DNA of 64,000 nt from Comamonadaceae bacterium (GTDB taxonomy: Bacteria; Pseudomonadota; Gammaproteobacteria; Burkholderiales; Burkholderiaceae_C), in contig CANEXF010000014.1 of NCBI GenBank assembly GCA_947443645.1, positions 1 to 64,000 on the forward strand, read 5' to 3'. Made by a program: the position numbers and the translations under genes. The stretch's first letter is position 1. The number at the start of each line of letters is the position of its first letter. This document shows positions 28,719-36,469 of this stretch, piece by piece. The notes below the pieces were generated by a model. It was given only the letters and a program-made list of their open reading frames with translations, was not told where the DNA came from and ran no database searches.

Positions 28719-29852
28719 TCAGTCGACTTTGAATTCGCCGTTGACGACCTTGAGCATCACACCGGTTTCCATGGTGTAGCCCCAGTGGTCCGCGGCAGTC
28801 CAGTTCATCACGCCGTGCGAGAAGATCGTACGGCCCATGGTTTCCATGCCGTCACGGATTGCGGCGCGAAATTCCTTGGTGCCAGGCTTGGCCTTCTTGA
28901 GCGCTCCCGGCAACACCTTTTCGAGCACGACTTGCGCGTCATAGGCGTGGCCGGCAAACTGATTGCGGCTACCGGCGCCCACTGATTTTTCATACTTCTG
29001 CACAAAGTCAATCGCCACCTTTTTCGACGGATGGCTGTCGGGCAGCTGTTCGGCAATCACGGCGGGGCCGGACACTACATACGTGCCCTCCACGGCTTTG
29101 CCACCCACCCGCATCAGGTCGCGTGTCGCTGCCGCATGGGTCTGGTAAATCTTGCCCTTGAAGTTGCGCTCGACCACAGCCATTTCAGGCATCGCGGCGC
29201 CGCTGCCCGAGGCCACGATGAGCATCGCGTCCGGGTTGGCGGCGGTGAGCTTGAGGGCCTGCGGCGTGACGCTGGTGTCAGTGCGCGCAAAGCGCTCGAC
29301 AGCAATCACCTTGATGCCGGCCTTTTCAGCCTCGGGCGTGAACTCCTTGAGCCATTGCTCGCCATAGGCATCGGTGTAACCGAGGAAGCCCACGGTCTTG
29401 ATGCCCTGCTTTTTCATGTGCGCCACCATGGCGTGGGCCATGACGGTGTTGGACTGCGGCAGGCGAAACACCCAACCGTCCTTACCGGGCGGCAGGCCAA
29501 CCGGCGAGGCCGCCAGCTGCACAGTGCCGGACTCTGTGGCGATGTCCGACATGGCGGCCGCAACCGCCGTGATGCAGGAGCCGATGATCATGTCGACCTT
29601 GTCGTCAGTGACAAAACGGCGCGCATTCTGTGCGCCTTTGCCCGGATCGGTGGCGTCATCGAGGACGATCAGGTTGACTTTTTCCCCAGCAATGGTCTGC
29701 GGAAACAGCTTGAAGTAATTCTGCATCGGGATGCCCAGCCCGGAGCCTGGGCCAGTCAGTGACAGGCTCACGCCGATATTGACGTCGGCGAGGGCCGCAG
29801 TGCTGCAAAGAACGGCAGCGGCGAAGGTGATGGTGGTAGGAATGAATTTCAT
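28719..29852 (-). CDS. ABC transporter periplasmic receptor (LivK-like)
   Basis: A 377-residue type-I periplasmic binding protein. A signal peptide (residues 1-22, ...STAALA) is followed by DVNIGVSLSLTGPGSGLGIP and the two-lobed Peripla_BP_6 fold. The start MKFIP at 29852 puts the signal at the N-terminus. Receptors of this subgroup in Rhodopseudomonas and Burkholderiales bind aromatic acids such as coumarate or benzoates. The operon context supports such a ligand here, but binding residues were not checked. Confidence 0.93.
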   Translation of the reverse strand: MKFIPTTITFAAAVLCSTAALADVNIGVSLSLTGPGSGLGIPMQNYFKLFPQTIAGEKVNLIVLDDATDPGKGAQNARRFVTDDKVDMIIGSCITAVAAAMSDIATESGTVQLAASPVGLPPGKDGWVFRLPQSNTVMAHAMVAHMKKQGIKTVGFLGYTDAYGEQWLKEFTPEAEKAGIKVIAVERFARTDTSVTPQALKLTAANPDAMLIVASGSGAAMPEMAVVERNFKGKIYQTHAAATRDLMRVGGKAVEGTYVVSGPAVIAEQLPDSHPSKKVAIDFVQKYEKSVGAGSRNQFAGHAYDAQVVLEKVLPGALKKAKPGTKEFRAAIRDGMETMGRTIFSHGVMNWTAADHWGYTMETGVMLKVVNGEFKVD

Positions 29853-29917
29853 GGAATGTCTCCTGTTATCAAGTGGATGGAAAGGAACGATCAACGGGAA
29901 ATCAATGTGCTGTCGGC

Positions 29918-30337
29918 TCAGCTGCAAAGCGCCTTGATGTCGTCGGGCACGGCTATCGCCTTGATGCGCTCTGGGTTCTCGGGCTGGCGAATGCAGAAGG
30001 CACGGGTTTCACGGCCTTCGCAAATCAGGTCCGCGCCGCGCATGACCACATGTTTCTGGATGAACACTTTGTCGCGCCACTCCTCGACGCTGGTATGAAT
30101 CTGCAACGTTTGCCCATAGGTCGCCGGCTGCTTGAATTTGGTGTTGATTTCCAGCAGCGGCGTGCCAATGATGCCGGTGGTCTTGACGAGTTCGCGCCAG
30201 GTCGGCACGCCGCACTTGACGAAGAAGTTAAGCGACGACGCGTCCATCCAGCGCGAGAAGTTGGGATAAAAAACAATGCCGGCCGGGTCGCAGTCGCCAA
30301 AGGTGATCTCGAACGTATAAACAATGGTTTTACTCAT
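29918..30337 (-). CDS. 4-hydroxybenzoyl-CoA thioesterase-family protein
   Basis: A 139-residue hotdog-fold thioesterase. The GDCDPAGIVFYPNFSRW motif carries the catalytic Asp17, matching Asp17 of the Pseudomonas 4-hydroxybenzoyl-CoA thioesterase. It would release a free acid from an aromatic CoA thioester or rescue CoA. AAGG precedes the ATG at 30337, and the SDR gene ends 5 bp upstream. A YbgC-like acyl-CoA specificity is an alternative. Confidence 0.88.
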   Translation of the reverse strand: MSKTIVYTFEITFGDCDPAGIVFYPNFSRWMDASSLNFFVKCGVPTWRELVKTTGIIGTPLLEINTKFKQPATYGQTLQIHTSVEEWRDKVFIQKHVVMRGADLICEGRETRAFCIRQPENPERIKAIAVPDDIKALCS

Positions 30338-30341
30338 GGAA

Positions 30342-31127
30342 CTACCTTGGCGCCATGCGCAGTGCACCGTCCAGGCGAATCACTTCGCCGTTCAGGTGGG
30401 TGTTGGTGACAATGTGCGCCGCCAGCTGCGCGAACTCTTCGGGCTTGCCCAAGCGCGGCGGAAACGGGATGCTGGCCGCCAGCGAGGCCTGCACGGCTTC
30501 GGGCAGCTGCTGCATCAGGGGCGTGGCAAACAGGCCTGGCGCGATGGTGCAGACACGGATGCCATGCTGGGCCAGATCGCGCGCCATCGGCAGCGTCATG
30601 CCGACCAGTCCGCCCTTGGACGCGCTGTAGGCCTGCTGGCCAACCTGGCCATCAAAGGCGGCCACGGACGCAGTGAACAACATCACGCCGCGCTCGCCGT
30701 CTTCCAGCGCCGTCAATTTGGCGCAGGCAGCGGCAAACAGGCGACTGGCGTTGTAAGTGCCTATCAGGTTGACCTGTATGACCTTGGAGAAATCTTCCAG
30801 CGGCGCCGGGTTGCCGTCCTTGCCGACCACCCGCTTGGCCGAGCCAATGCCGGCGACGTTCATGAGGATGCGCGCCGGGCCATGCGCCAGCGCGGCCCTG
30901 GCCAGAGCGGCCTGCAGGCTGTCGGTGTTCGTGATGTCGCAGCCGCAGGCAATAGCCGTGCCCTCGCCCAGGTCAGCATTGATCTCTGCGGCGACCCGTT
31001 CGGCGTTGGCCAGATTCAGGTCCAGCAGCGCCACCCTGGCGCCCAGTCGGGCCAGCTCGCGCGCCGTCGCCTCGCCCAGGCCCGAACCCCCGCCGGTTAC
31101 CAGCGCGGCCTGTCCTTGAATTTTCAT
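30342..31127 (-). CDS. 3-hydroxyacyl-CoA dehydrogenase-type SDR
   Basis: A 261-residue SDR close to type-II 3-hydroxyacyl-CoA dehydrogenase (HSD10-like). TGGGSGLG is at residues 11-18, NVAG follows in the middle, and the catalytic Ser (TASVAAF) and Tyr-x3-Lys (YSASK) are present. The C-terminal FPPRLGKPEEFAQLAAHI is typical of this subgroup. It would oxidise the 3-hydroxyacyl-CoA made by the crotonase and feed the thiolase upstream in the same operon. Confidence 0.9.
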   Translation of the reverse strand: MKIQGQAALVTGGGSGLGEATARELARLGARVALLDLNLANAERVAAEINADLGEGTAIACGCDITNTDSLQAALARAALAHGPARILMNVAGIGSAKRVVGKDGNPAPLEDFSKVIQVNLIGTYNASRLFAAACAKLTALEDGERGVMLFTASVAAFDGQVGQQAYSASKGGLVGMTLPMARDLAQHGIRVCTIAPGLFATPLMQQLPEAVQASLAASIPFPPRLGKPEEFAQLAAHIVTNTHLNGEVIRLDGALRMAPR

Positions 31128-31150
31128 GAGCAGCTTCCCGAAAACAAATT

Positions 31151-31210
31151 GCTATTAAATAAGTAGCTGCTTGCGCTCGTCAATCGGGCGTCAAGCGCTA
31201 TTTTTATACT
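31151..31210 (+). repeat. Family A repeat, copy 4
   Basis: GCTATTAAATAAGTAGCTGC followed by TTGCGCTCGTCAATCGGGCG and a T-rich end. It lies between the thiolase and SDR genes of the catabolic operon. Confidence 0.6.
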
Positions 31211-31224
31211 TGGGTCAGGGTGCT

Positions 31225-32496
31225 TCACGCGGCCTCCGGATTTTCCAGCAGCAGCGCAATGCCCTGGCCACCGCCGACGCAAGCTGACGAGATGCCATAG
31301 CGCACGCCGGCGCGCTGCATTTCGCGCGCCAGCGTGACGGTCAGGCGCACGCCGGTCGCCGCCAGCGGATGGCCCAGCGCAATCGCGCCGCCATTGACAT
31401 TGAGCTTGGCCATGTCCAGACCCAGCTCCTTGGCGACCGCCAGGGTTTGCGCGCCCTGCGCCTCATTGATTTCAAAGCGGTCTATCTGGTCCAGCGTGAG
31501 TGAGCAACGCTCGAGCAGCAGGCGAATCGCCGGCGCCGGGCCTATGCCCATGATCTCTGGCGGCACGCCGACGGCGGCGACGGCAAGCACACGCGCCAGC
31601 GGCTTTTTACCCTGAGCGGCGGTCCAGCTTTTAACGTAGTCACCAGACGCGACCACGGCGGCCGCACCGGCATCGACCAGCGCCGCGCTGTTGCCACCGG
31701 TCTGCACGCCACCTTCGTAGACAGCCCGCAGCTTGGCCAGCACCTGGACCGGCGAAATGCGCGCATGCGTGTCAAGCGCCACCTCAGTGAGCTTGCCCTG
31801 CAAGCGTATGCCGCGCGGCTTGTAGCCTTGCAGCTCAAACTTCTCGGTGATGACGGGCACGATCTCACCGGCGTGAAAGCCCGACTGCTGGGCGGCCACG
31901 GCCTTGGCAAAAGAGCTGGACGCAAACGCATCGACCTGCTCGCGTGTGATGCCGTATTTTTTTGCCAGGTTCTCGGCCGTCTGGATCATGTTGATGCCTG
32001 GGGCCGGGTCCAGCAGCGCCTCCCACATGAAGTCCTTGAAGCCCACAGGCGCGCCCAGCTTGAAGCCGGTGCGGTGCTCAAAGGAGGCGATCGGGTTGCG
32101 CGTCATGCTCTCGGCGCCCACCATCAGCGCGACCTCGGCCGCACCACTCTGGATTTGCTCACCGGCCTGGCGGAACAGCTCAAAGCCGGTGCCGCAAATG
32201 CGCTGCACCATGATGGCCGGCACCTCCATGGGAACGCCCGCGTAAAGGCCGATGTGGCGAGGCAGCACAAACTGGTCAAAGTCACCGGGCGCCATATTGC
32301 CAGCGATCACCGAGTCGATGTCCTGGGCGCTGATGCCGGCGCGCTGCAACACCGCGCGCGCAGCCTTGATGCCCAGATCGGTGGGCGACACATGGCCCAG
32401 GGCGCCGCAGTAATCGACCATGGGCGTGCGCACGCCGTCCAGCATCCAGACGTCGTGAAAAAGAGAGACGAAGCCTTTGCGTTTCAGGGCTGGCAT
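31225..32496 (-). CDS. Thiolase (acetyl-CoA C-acyltransferase)
   Basis: A 423-residue thiolase. The acyl-accepting Cys101 lies in QRICGTGFELF. The C-terminal active-site blocks are GGAIALGHPLAATGVR (His) and CVGGGQGIALL (Cys). It would cleave the 3-oxoacyl-CoA to a chain-shortened acyl-CoA and acetyl-CoA. The N-terminus reads FHDVWMLDGVRTPMVDYCGA, an annotation-typical start with some extra residues. Presence of a thiolase argues for beta-oxidative rather than retro-aldol shortening of the side chain. Confidence 0.92.
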   Translation of the reverse strand: MPALKRKGFVSLFHDVWMLDGVRTPMVDYCGALGHVSPTDLGIKAARAVLQRAGISAQDIDSVIAGNMAPGDFDQFVLPRHIGLYAGVPMEVPAIMVQRICGTGFELFRQAGEQIQSGAAEVALMVGAESMTRNPIASFEHRTGFKLGAPVGFKDFMWEALLDPAPGINMIQTAENLAKKYGITREQVDAFASSSFAKAVAAQQSGFHAGEIVPVITEKFELQGYKPRGIRLQGKLTEVALDTHARISPVQVLAKLRAVYEGGVQTGGNSAALVDAGAAAVVASGDYVKSWTAAQGKKPLARVLAVAAVGVPPEIMGIGPAPAIRLLLERCSLTLDQIDRFEINEAQGAQTLAVAKELGLDMAKLNVNGGAIALGHPLAATGVRLTVTLAREMQRAGVRYGISSACVGGGQGIALLLENPEAA

Positions 32497-32511
32497 GGTG
32501 ACTTGTTGCTT

Positions 32512-34371
32512 TCAGTAAGAACGAGGTTTGAAAATGGGCTGGACCGCATCGCTGTGCAGAGCCGTCACCAGCACGTCGCGGTGCTGCAGCACGGCGCGCT
32601 GGTTGATGGAGCCCTTGTCGGTCACCTCGCCTTTGTCCAGCGAGGGAGGCTCATGCATCAGGTGCAGGCGCGCGATGCGGCCGGCGCTGCCTGTGGCCGT
32701 TGCGGCCAGTTGGTCGAGCATCTTCTGGAAGTGCTCAGCCACGGGCGCGCTGTCCAGCGCCTGCCTGAGCGGCACCTGGGGGTCCAGCCCCGCCAGCGCG
32801 CGTACCGCAGGCGTGGGAAACACCAGTGCGCCGACCTCCTTGAGGTTGATGCCTGTCAGGACCACGTCCTGCACATAGGGCGCACCTGCGGCAATCAGCT
32901 TGGCGCGCAGCGGACCGACGCTGACAAAGGTGCCGGTGGCGAGTTTGAAGTCCTCAGCAATCCGCCCGTCAAACTTGAGCCCCAGGTGAATATTGTTTTC
33001 GTCAATCCATTTGACAGCGTCGCCCGAGCAGAAGAAGCCTTCTTCATCGAGCGACTCGGCGGTCTCTTTGGGCGCGCGCCAGTAGCCTGGCGTGATGTTG
33101 GGCCCCTTGTAGCGCACCTCGGTCTTGCCGTCCACGTCCACCAGCTTGAGCTCCATGCCGCAGGTCGGCACGCCAAGGTCGCCCGCCTTCACATTGGGAT
33201 TGGTCACAAAGATGGCGAAGGGCCCGGACTCGGTCATGCCCAGCCCGGTGCACATGACGATGCGCTCGCCGACTTCCTGTTCCTGCGATTCATACAGGCT
33301 GTCCCAGACCGGCTGCGCGAGCGCCGCACCGGCGTAAAAAAACATCTTTACGCGCGACAAGAGCTTGCTGCGCAAGGCCGGGTCCTGCTTCATGGCGTGG
33401 GCAATCGCCTCGAATCCGGTGGGCACGTTGAAGTACACGGTGGGCGCGATTTCGCGCAGGTTGCGCAGCGTCTGCGCCATCAGTGCAGGCGTCGGCTTGC
33501 CATCGTCGATATAGAGCGTGCCGCCATGAAACAGCACCATGCCAAAGTTGTGGTTGCCGCCAAAAGTGTGGTTCCAGGGCAGCCAGTCGACCAGCACAGG
33601 AGGTGATTCAGCCAGCACCGGCATGGACTGCGCCATTTGCTGCTGGTTGGCGCACCACATGCGCTGGGTGTTGATCACGGCCTTGGGCATCTTGGTGGAG
33701 CCGCTGGTGAACAAGAACTTCACGATGGTGTCTGGCCCGGTCGCCCGCATCGCCGTGTCAACCGCAGCGGTATCGGGCGTGCTGGCCAGCTCGGCAAAGC
33801 GGGTACTGGCACGGCCGTCGATCTGGCCCGCGCCAAGCACAATTTCAACATCGGCCGGCACCGCCGCAAGGATGGCCTTGGCATAGCGCTCGCCGTCGGC
33901 GGCAAACACCAGGCTGGGCGTGACGGTCTGGATCACATGCCGCAGTTTGTCAAAGTCCTGGCTGACCAGGGAGTATGGCGGCGACGTCGGCACAAAGGGC
34001 ACGCCAGCAAGCATGCAGCCCAGCGCCAGCAGCGCATGCTCAAGATCGTTCTCGGACAGGATCAGTACCGGCCGATCAACGCTCAGGCCCCGGTCTATCA
34101 AGCCTTGCGCAATACGCCTAGCGGTGGACCAGGCCGTGGCATAGCTCAGGTGTTGCCAGTCACCGCTGCTGCCGTCCGCGAGCTTTTCTCGCCTTGCCAT
34201 AAAGCTGCGTTCAGGTGCCACCTGCGCCCAGTGCTGCAGGCGGTCTGTCATGCGCTCGGGATAGTCCTGCAGCGGCAGCTCGGCGCGCAGGTAACGCGTG
34301 CCAGGCGCGCCTTCACGCAGGGCGACGCGGGTCACGCCAAAGGTCATGGGTCTGAATTTCGGGGTGCTCAT
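32512..34371 (-). CDS. Feruloyl-CoA synthetase-like acyl-CoA ligase
   Basis: A 619-residue AMP-forming CoA ligase. The AMP-binding motif FTSGSTKMPK is at residues about 221-230. The large N-terminal domain has PLQDYPERMTDRLQHWA and the middle has FYAGAALAQPVWDSL and GLGMTESGP, which match feruloyl-CoA synthetases (Fcs/FerA) of proteobacteria. It would activate a hydroxycinnamate or related aryl-alkanoic acid with ATP and CoA. The start at 34371 has a GAGGAGA site; a 17-residue upstream extension is unlikely. Confidence 0.9.
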   Translation of the reverse strand: MSTPKFRPMTFGVTRVALREGAPGTRYLRAELPLQDYPERMTDRLQHWAQVAPERSFMARREKLADGSSGDWQHLSYATAWSTARRIAQGLIDRGLSVDRPVLILSENDLEHALLALGCMLAGVPFVPTSPPYSLVSQDFDKLRHVIQTVTPSLVFAADGERYAKAILAAVPADVEIVLGAGQIDGRASTRFAELASTPDTAAVDTAMRATGPDTIVKFLFTSGSTKMPKAVINTQRMWCANQQQMAQSMPVLAESPPVLVDWLPWNHTFGGNHNFGMVLFHGGTLYIDDGKPTPALMAQTLRNLREIAPTVYFNVPTGFEAIAHAMKQDPALRSKLLSRVKMFFYAGAALAQPVWDSLYESQEQEVGERIVMCTGLGMTESGPFAIFVTNPNVKAGDLGVPTCGMELKLVDVDGKTEVRYKGPNITPGYWRAPKETAESLDEEGFFCSGDAVKWIDENNIHLGLKFDGRIAEDFKLATGTFVSVGPLRAKLIAAGAPYVQDVVLTGINLKEVGALVFPTPAVRALAGLDPQVPLRQALDSAPVAEHFQKMLDQLAATATGSAGRIARLHLMHEPPSLDKGEVTDKGSINQRAVLQHRDVLVTALHSDAVQPIFKPRSY

Positions 34372-34429
34372 GATTTTTTTTTGTCTCCTCGGGGTCAGTT
34401 TTTTTATTTTTTTGACCAACACATACAGA

Positions 34430-35203
34430 TCAGGTTTTTTGCACCTTGCTCGCCCGACCTTCCAGAAAAGCTTTCACGCGACTTTTCGCCTCGGGCGCGC
34501 TTTGCGCAATCGCGGCCATCAGGGCCTCAGTGAAAAAGCCCTGGTCCGCGGGCTGCTCGGCAATGCGCGGCAGCGCGTGCATCAGGGCGTAGTTGGTCAA
34601 GGGTGCGTTTTGCGCCACACGCTCGGCCAGCTCCAGCGCCTTGTCGAAGGCCTGACCCTGCGGCACCAGGTACTGCGCCAGGCCGATGCGCTCGCCATCC
34701 TGGGCGTTATAGACCCGACCGGTCAGCATCATGTCTGCCATGCGTGCCGCGCCAATCAGGCGCGGGATGCGCACCGCACCGCCGCCACCAACAAAAATGC
34801 CGCGCGAGCCTTCAGGCAAGGCATAAAACGTGGACTCGTCTGCAACCCGGATATGGCAGGCGCTGGCCAGCTCCAGGCCTCCGCCAACCACCGCGCCATG
34901 CAGGGCCGCAATCACAGGCACCGTGCCGTACTGCACACGCTCGAGCGCGGCATGCCACATGCGCGAATGGTGCAGACCCTGGCCGGCGTCGCGCTCCTTG
35001 AGCTCACTGAGATCAAGACCCGAACAGAAATGCTCACCCTCACCGCAGAGCACGGCAGCGCGGGCTTCTGCGGGCAGGTTTTCGAGCTGGTCGCGCAGCG
35101 CCAGAATCAGCGCGTCACCAAGGGCATTGCGTTTGGCGGGTCGCGACAGACGGATCACGGCAACCAGGCCGTGCATTTCGAAGTGGAGGTCTTTGTAGGT
35201 CAT
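34430..35203 (-). CDS. Enoyl-CoA hydratase/crotonase-family protein
   Basis: A 257-residue crotonase. The first oxyanion-hole block is HFCSGLDLSEL (about residues 59-68), the second is GAVVGGGLELASAC (104-117), and a Glu at 131 in ALPEGSRG fits the catalytic position. It is the first gene of the operon. The ATG at 35203 was chosen because the promoter -10 overlaps the upstream TTG at 35227. It could hydrate the enoyl-CoA; a hydratase-lyase of Ech type is the alternative. Confidence 0.9.
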   Translation of the reverse strand: MTYKDLHFEMHGLVAVIRLSRPAKRNALGDALILALRDQLENLPAEARAAVLCGEGEHFCSGLDLSELKERDAGQGLHHSRMWHAALERVQYGTVPVIAALHGAVVGGGLELASACHIRVADESTFYALPEGSRGIFVGGGGAVRIPRLIGAARMADMMLTGRVYNAQDGERIGLAQYLVPQGQAFDKALELAERVAQNAPLTNYALMHALPRIAEQPADQGFFTEALMAAIAQSAPEAKSRVKAFLEGRASKVQKT

Positions 35204-35226
35204 GATGGCGATGTTGAATGTCGCCA

Positions 35227-35255
35227 ATTATGGTTATAAAGAATAATCAATACAA
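35227..35255 (-). promoter_or_regulatory. Probable sigma70 promoter of the 11-gene catabolic operon
   Basis: Reading leftward: -35 TTGTAT (35250-35255), 17-bp spacer, -10 CATAAT (35227-35232). A start near 35220 gives a ~17-nt leader. The spacer holds a TTAT/ATAA inverted repeat that could be a MarR site (weak). Confidence 0.5.
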
Positions 35256-35299
35256 CGGTCGCCAAGCCCTTTTTCTTTAGTGAATACCCTAGGATAAAT

Positions 35300-35532
35300 G
35301 TTGAACTCGCGCCTCAGGTTGCGAACTCTGCGAAAAGCGATAAAGGTGCGGGAAACCACCAATGCACTACAGACGTGCACAGGCTACAGTAAATCACTTG
35401 CCAACGAGCCCTCGCGGCTCGCGGCGCGAGGAGCCGAGGAGACACGAGACATACACAATAGATTAACAAGCAAGCGAACATTCCAAAAGTTGTTCATTTG
35501 CCAAAGCGCTGGTAACCCCGGCGCTTTTTTTT
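35300..35532 (+). ncRNA. Candidate small RNA ending at a strong terminator
   Basis: A rightward intrinsic terminator sits ~275 bp downstream of a divergent promoter with no protein gene before it. The stretch contains GC-rich hairpins (GAGCC...GGCTC near 35406-35450). No promoter of good quality was found for it, and the 5' end given here is approximate. No known RNA family was recognised. Confidence 0.25.
35503..35532 (+). terminator. Strong intrinsic terminator without an upstream gene
   Basis: A 10-bp stem (35503-35512 with 35518-35527, one G-U pair) with a 5-nt loop is followed by five or more Ts (35528-35532). On the plus strand no gene precedes it. Confidence 0.65.
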
Positions 35533-35594
35533 GCCTGTGCGTATTTCACAGATTCAAAACCAGCCGCCTAGAAACACGGGGACGCTCATGAACA

Positions 35595-35623
35595 GGGCGT
35601 AAGCAGCTATTTAAAACATAGCG
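35595..35623 (-). repeat. Family A repeat, copy 5 (short)
   Basis: Reverse orientation: CGCTATGTTTTAAATAGC palindrome followed by TGCTTACGC. It lies ~45 bp before the TauE/SafE gene start. Confidence 0.45.
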
Positions 35624-35668
35624 TACTGCGATCAGGCCGATCTCAGATGCGATGCGACAATCCGGGCC

Positions 35669-36430
35669 ATGGAATTGCTGCTTGTTTCTCTGGCCTCCTT
35701 GCTGGCCGGCTTTGTTGATGCCATCGTTGGTGGCGGTGGACTGATTCTGGTGCCGGCCTTGTTTGCAGTATTCCCCAACACCCACCCGGCGACGCTGTTT
35801 GGTGTGAACAAGGGCGCCTCGGTCTGGGGCACGGCGGTGGCCACCACCCAATATGCGCGCCGTGTCGACATGCGCTGGGCCGCGCTGCTGCCGGCGGCGG
35901 CCACAGGGTTTTGCGCTTCATTGGCCGGCGCCTGGCTGGTGACCATCATCTCGGCCGGATTTCTGCGCAAGGCCCTGCCCTTTGTGCTGCTGGCCGTGCT
36001 GCTCTACACCCTGGTCAAAAAAGACCTGGGCCGCCACCATGCGCCGCGCTTTAGCGGTCTGAGCGAAAAGCTGGCGGCCTGCTGCATTGGCCTGGTGCTG
36101 GGGTTTTACGACGGCTTTTTTGGCCCGGGCACAGGCAGCTTTTTTGTATTTTTATTTGTGCGCTGGCTGGGCTACGATTTTTTGAACGCCTCGGCAAGTG
36201 CCAAGCTGCTCAACAGCGCCACCAATCTGGCGGCGCTGGCACTGTTCGCCTACAAGGGCCATGTCTGGTGGCATTTCGCACTGACCATGGCGGTGGCCAA
36301 CGTGGTCGGCAGTTTGCTCGGAACGCGCCTGGCGCTCAAGCACGGCGCGGGTTTTGTGCGCCTGGTGTTCCTGCTGGTAGTGAGCGCGCTGATTCTGAAA
36401 ACCGCCTTCGATGCGTTTTTGCGCACCTGA
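35669..36430 (+). CDS. TauE/SafE-family sulfite exporter-like permease (TSUP)
   Basis: A 253-residue membrane protein with about eight helices. Characteristic stretches are VDAIVGGGGLILVPAL in the first helix and GFYDGFFGPGTGSF in the second repeat, the two inverted halves of TSUP transporters. Members export sulfite, sulfoacetate or other organosulfur anions. It is a single gene, convergent with mrdA. The substrate is not indicated by neighbours. Confidence 0.88.
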   Translation: MELLLVSLASLLAGFVDAIVGGGGLILVPALFAVFPNTHPATLFGVNKGASVWGTAVATTQYARRVDMRWAALLPAAATGFCASLAGAWLVTIISAGFLRKALPFVLLAVLLYTLVKKDLGRHHAPRFSGLSEKLAACCIGLVLGFYDGFFGPGTGSFFVFLFVRWLGYDFLNASASAKLLNSATNLAALALFAYKGHVWWHFALTMAVANVVGSLLGTRLALKHGAGFVRLVFLLVVSALILKTAFDAFLRT

Positions 36431-36469
36431 GGCAGCGCAAGCCCGGCCGGTCAAGCCGCTCAAGCCACA

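Larger units (their letters stand above)
35204..35668. other. Gene-free region with divergent promoter, possible small RNA and repeat
   Basis: About 465 bp without a convincing protein gene. From left to right it holds the leftward operon promoter (35227-35255), ~250 bp that end in a strong rightward terminator (35503-35532), and a family A repeat. The 97-codon frame at 35298-35591 reads through the terminator and has no homology. Confidence 0.5.

Noticed and set aside
31765..33606. 613-codon plus-strand open frame opposite thiolase and ligase genes
   Set aside because: Shadow of two real genes; crosses the boundary of both.
35298..35591. 97-codon plus-strand frame before the TauE/SafE gene
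   Set aside because: Runs through a strong terminator and a repeat; no homology.
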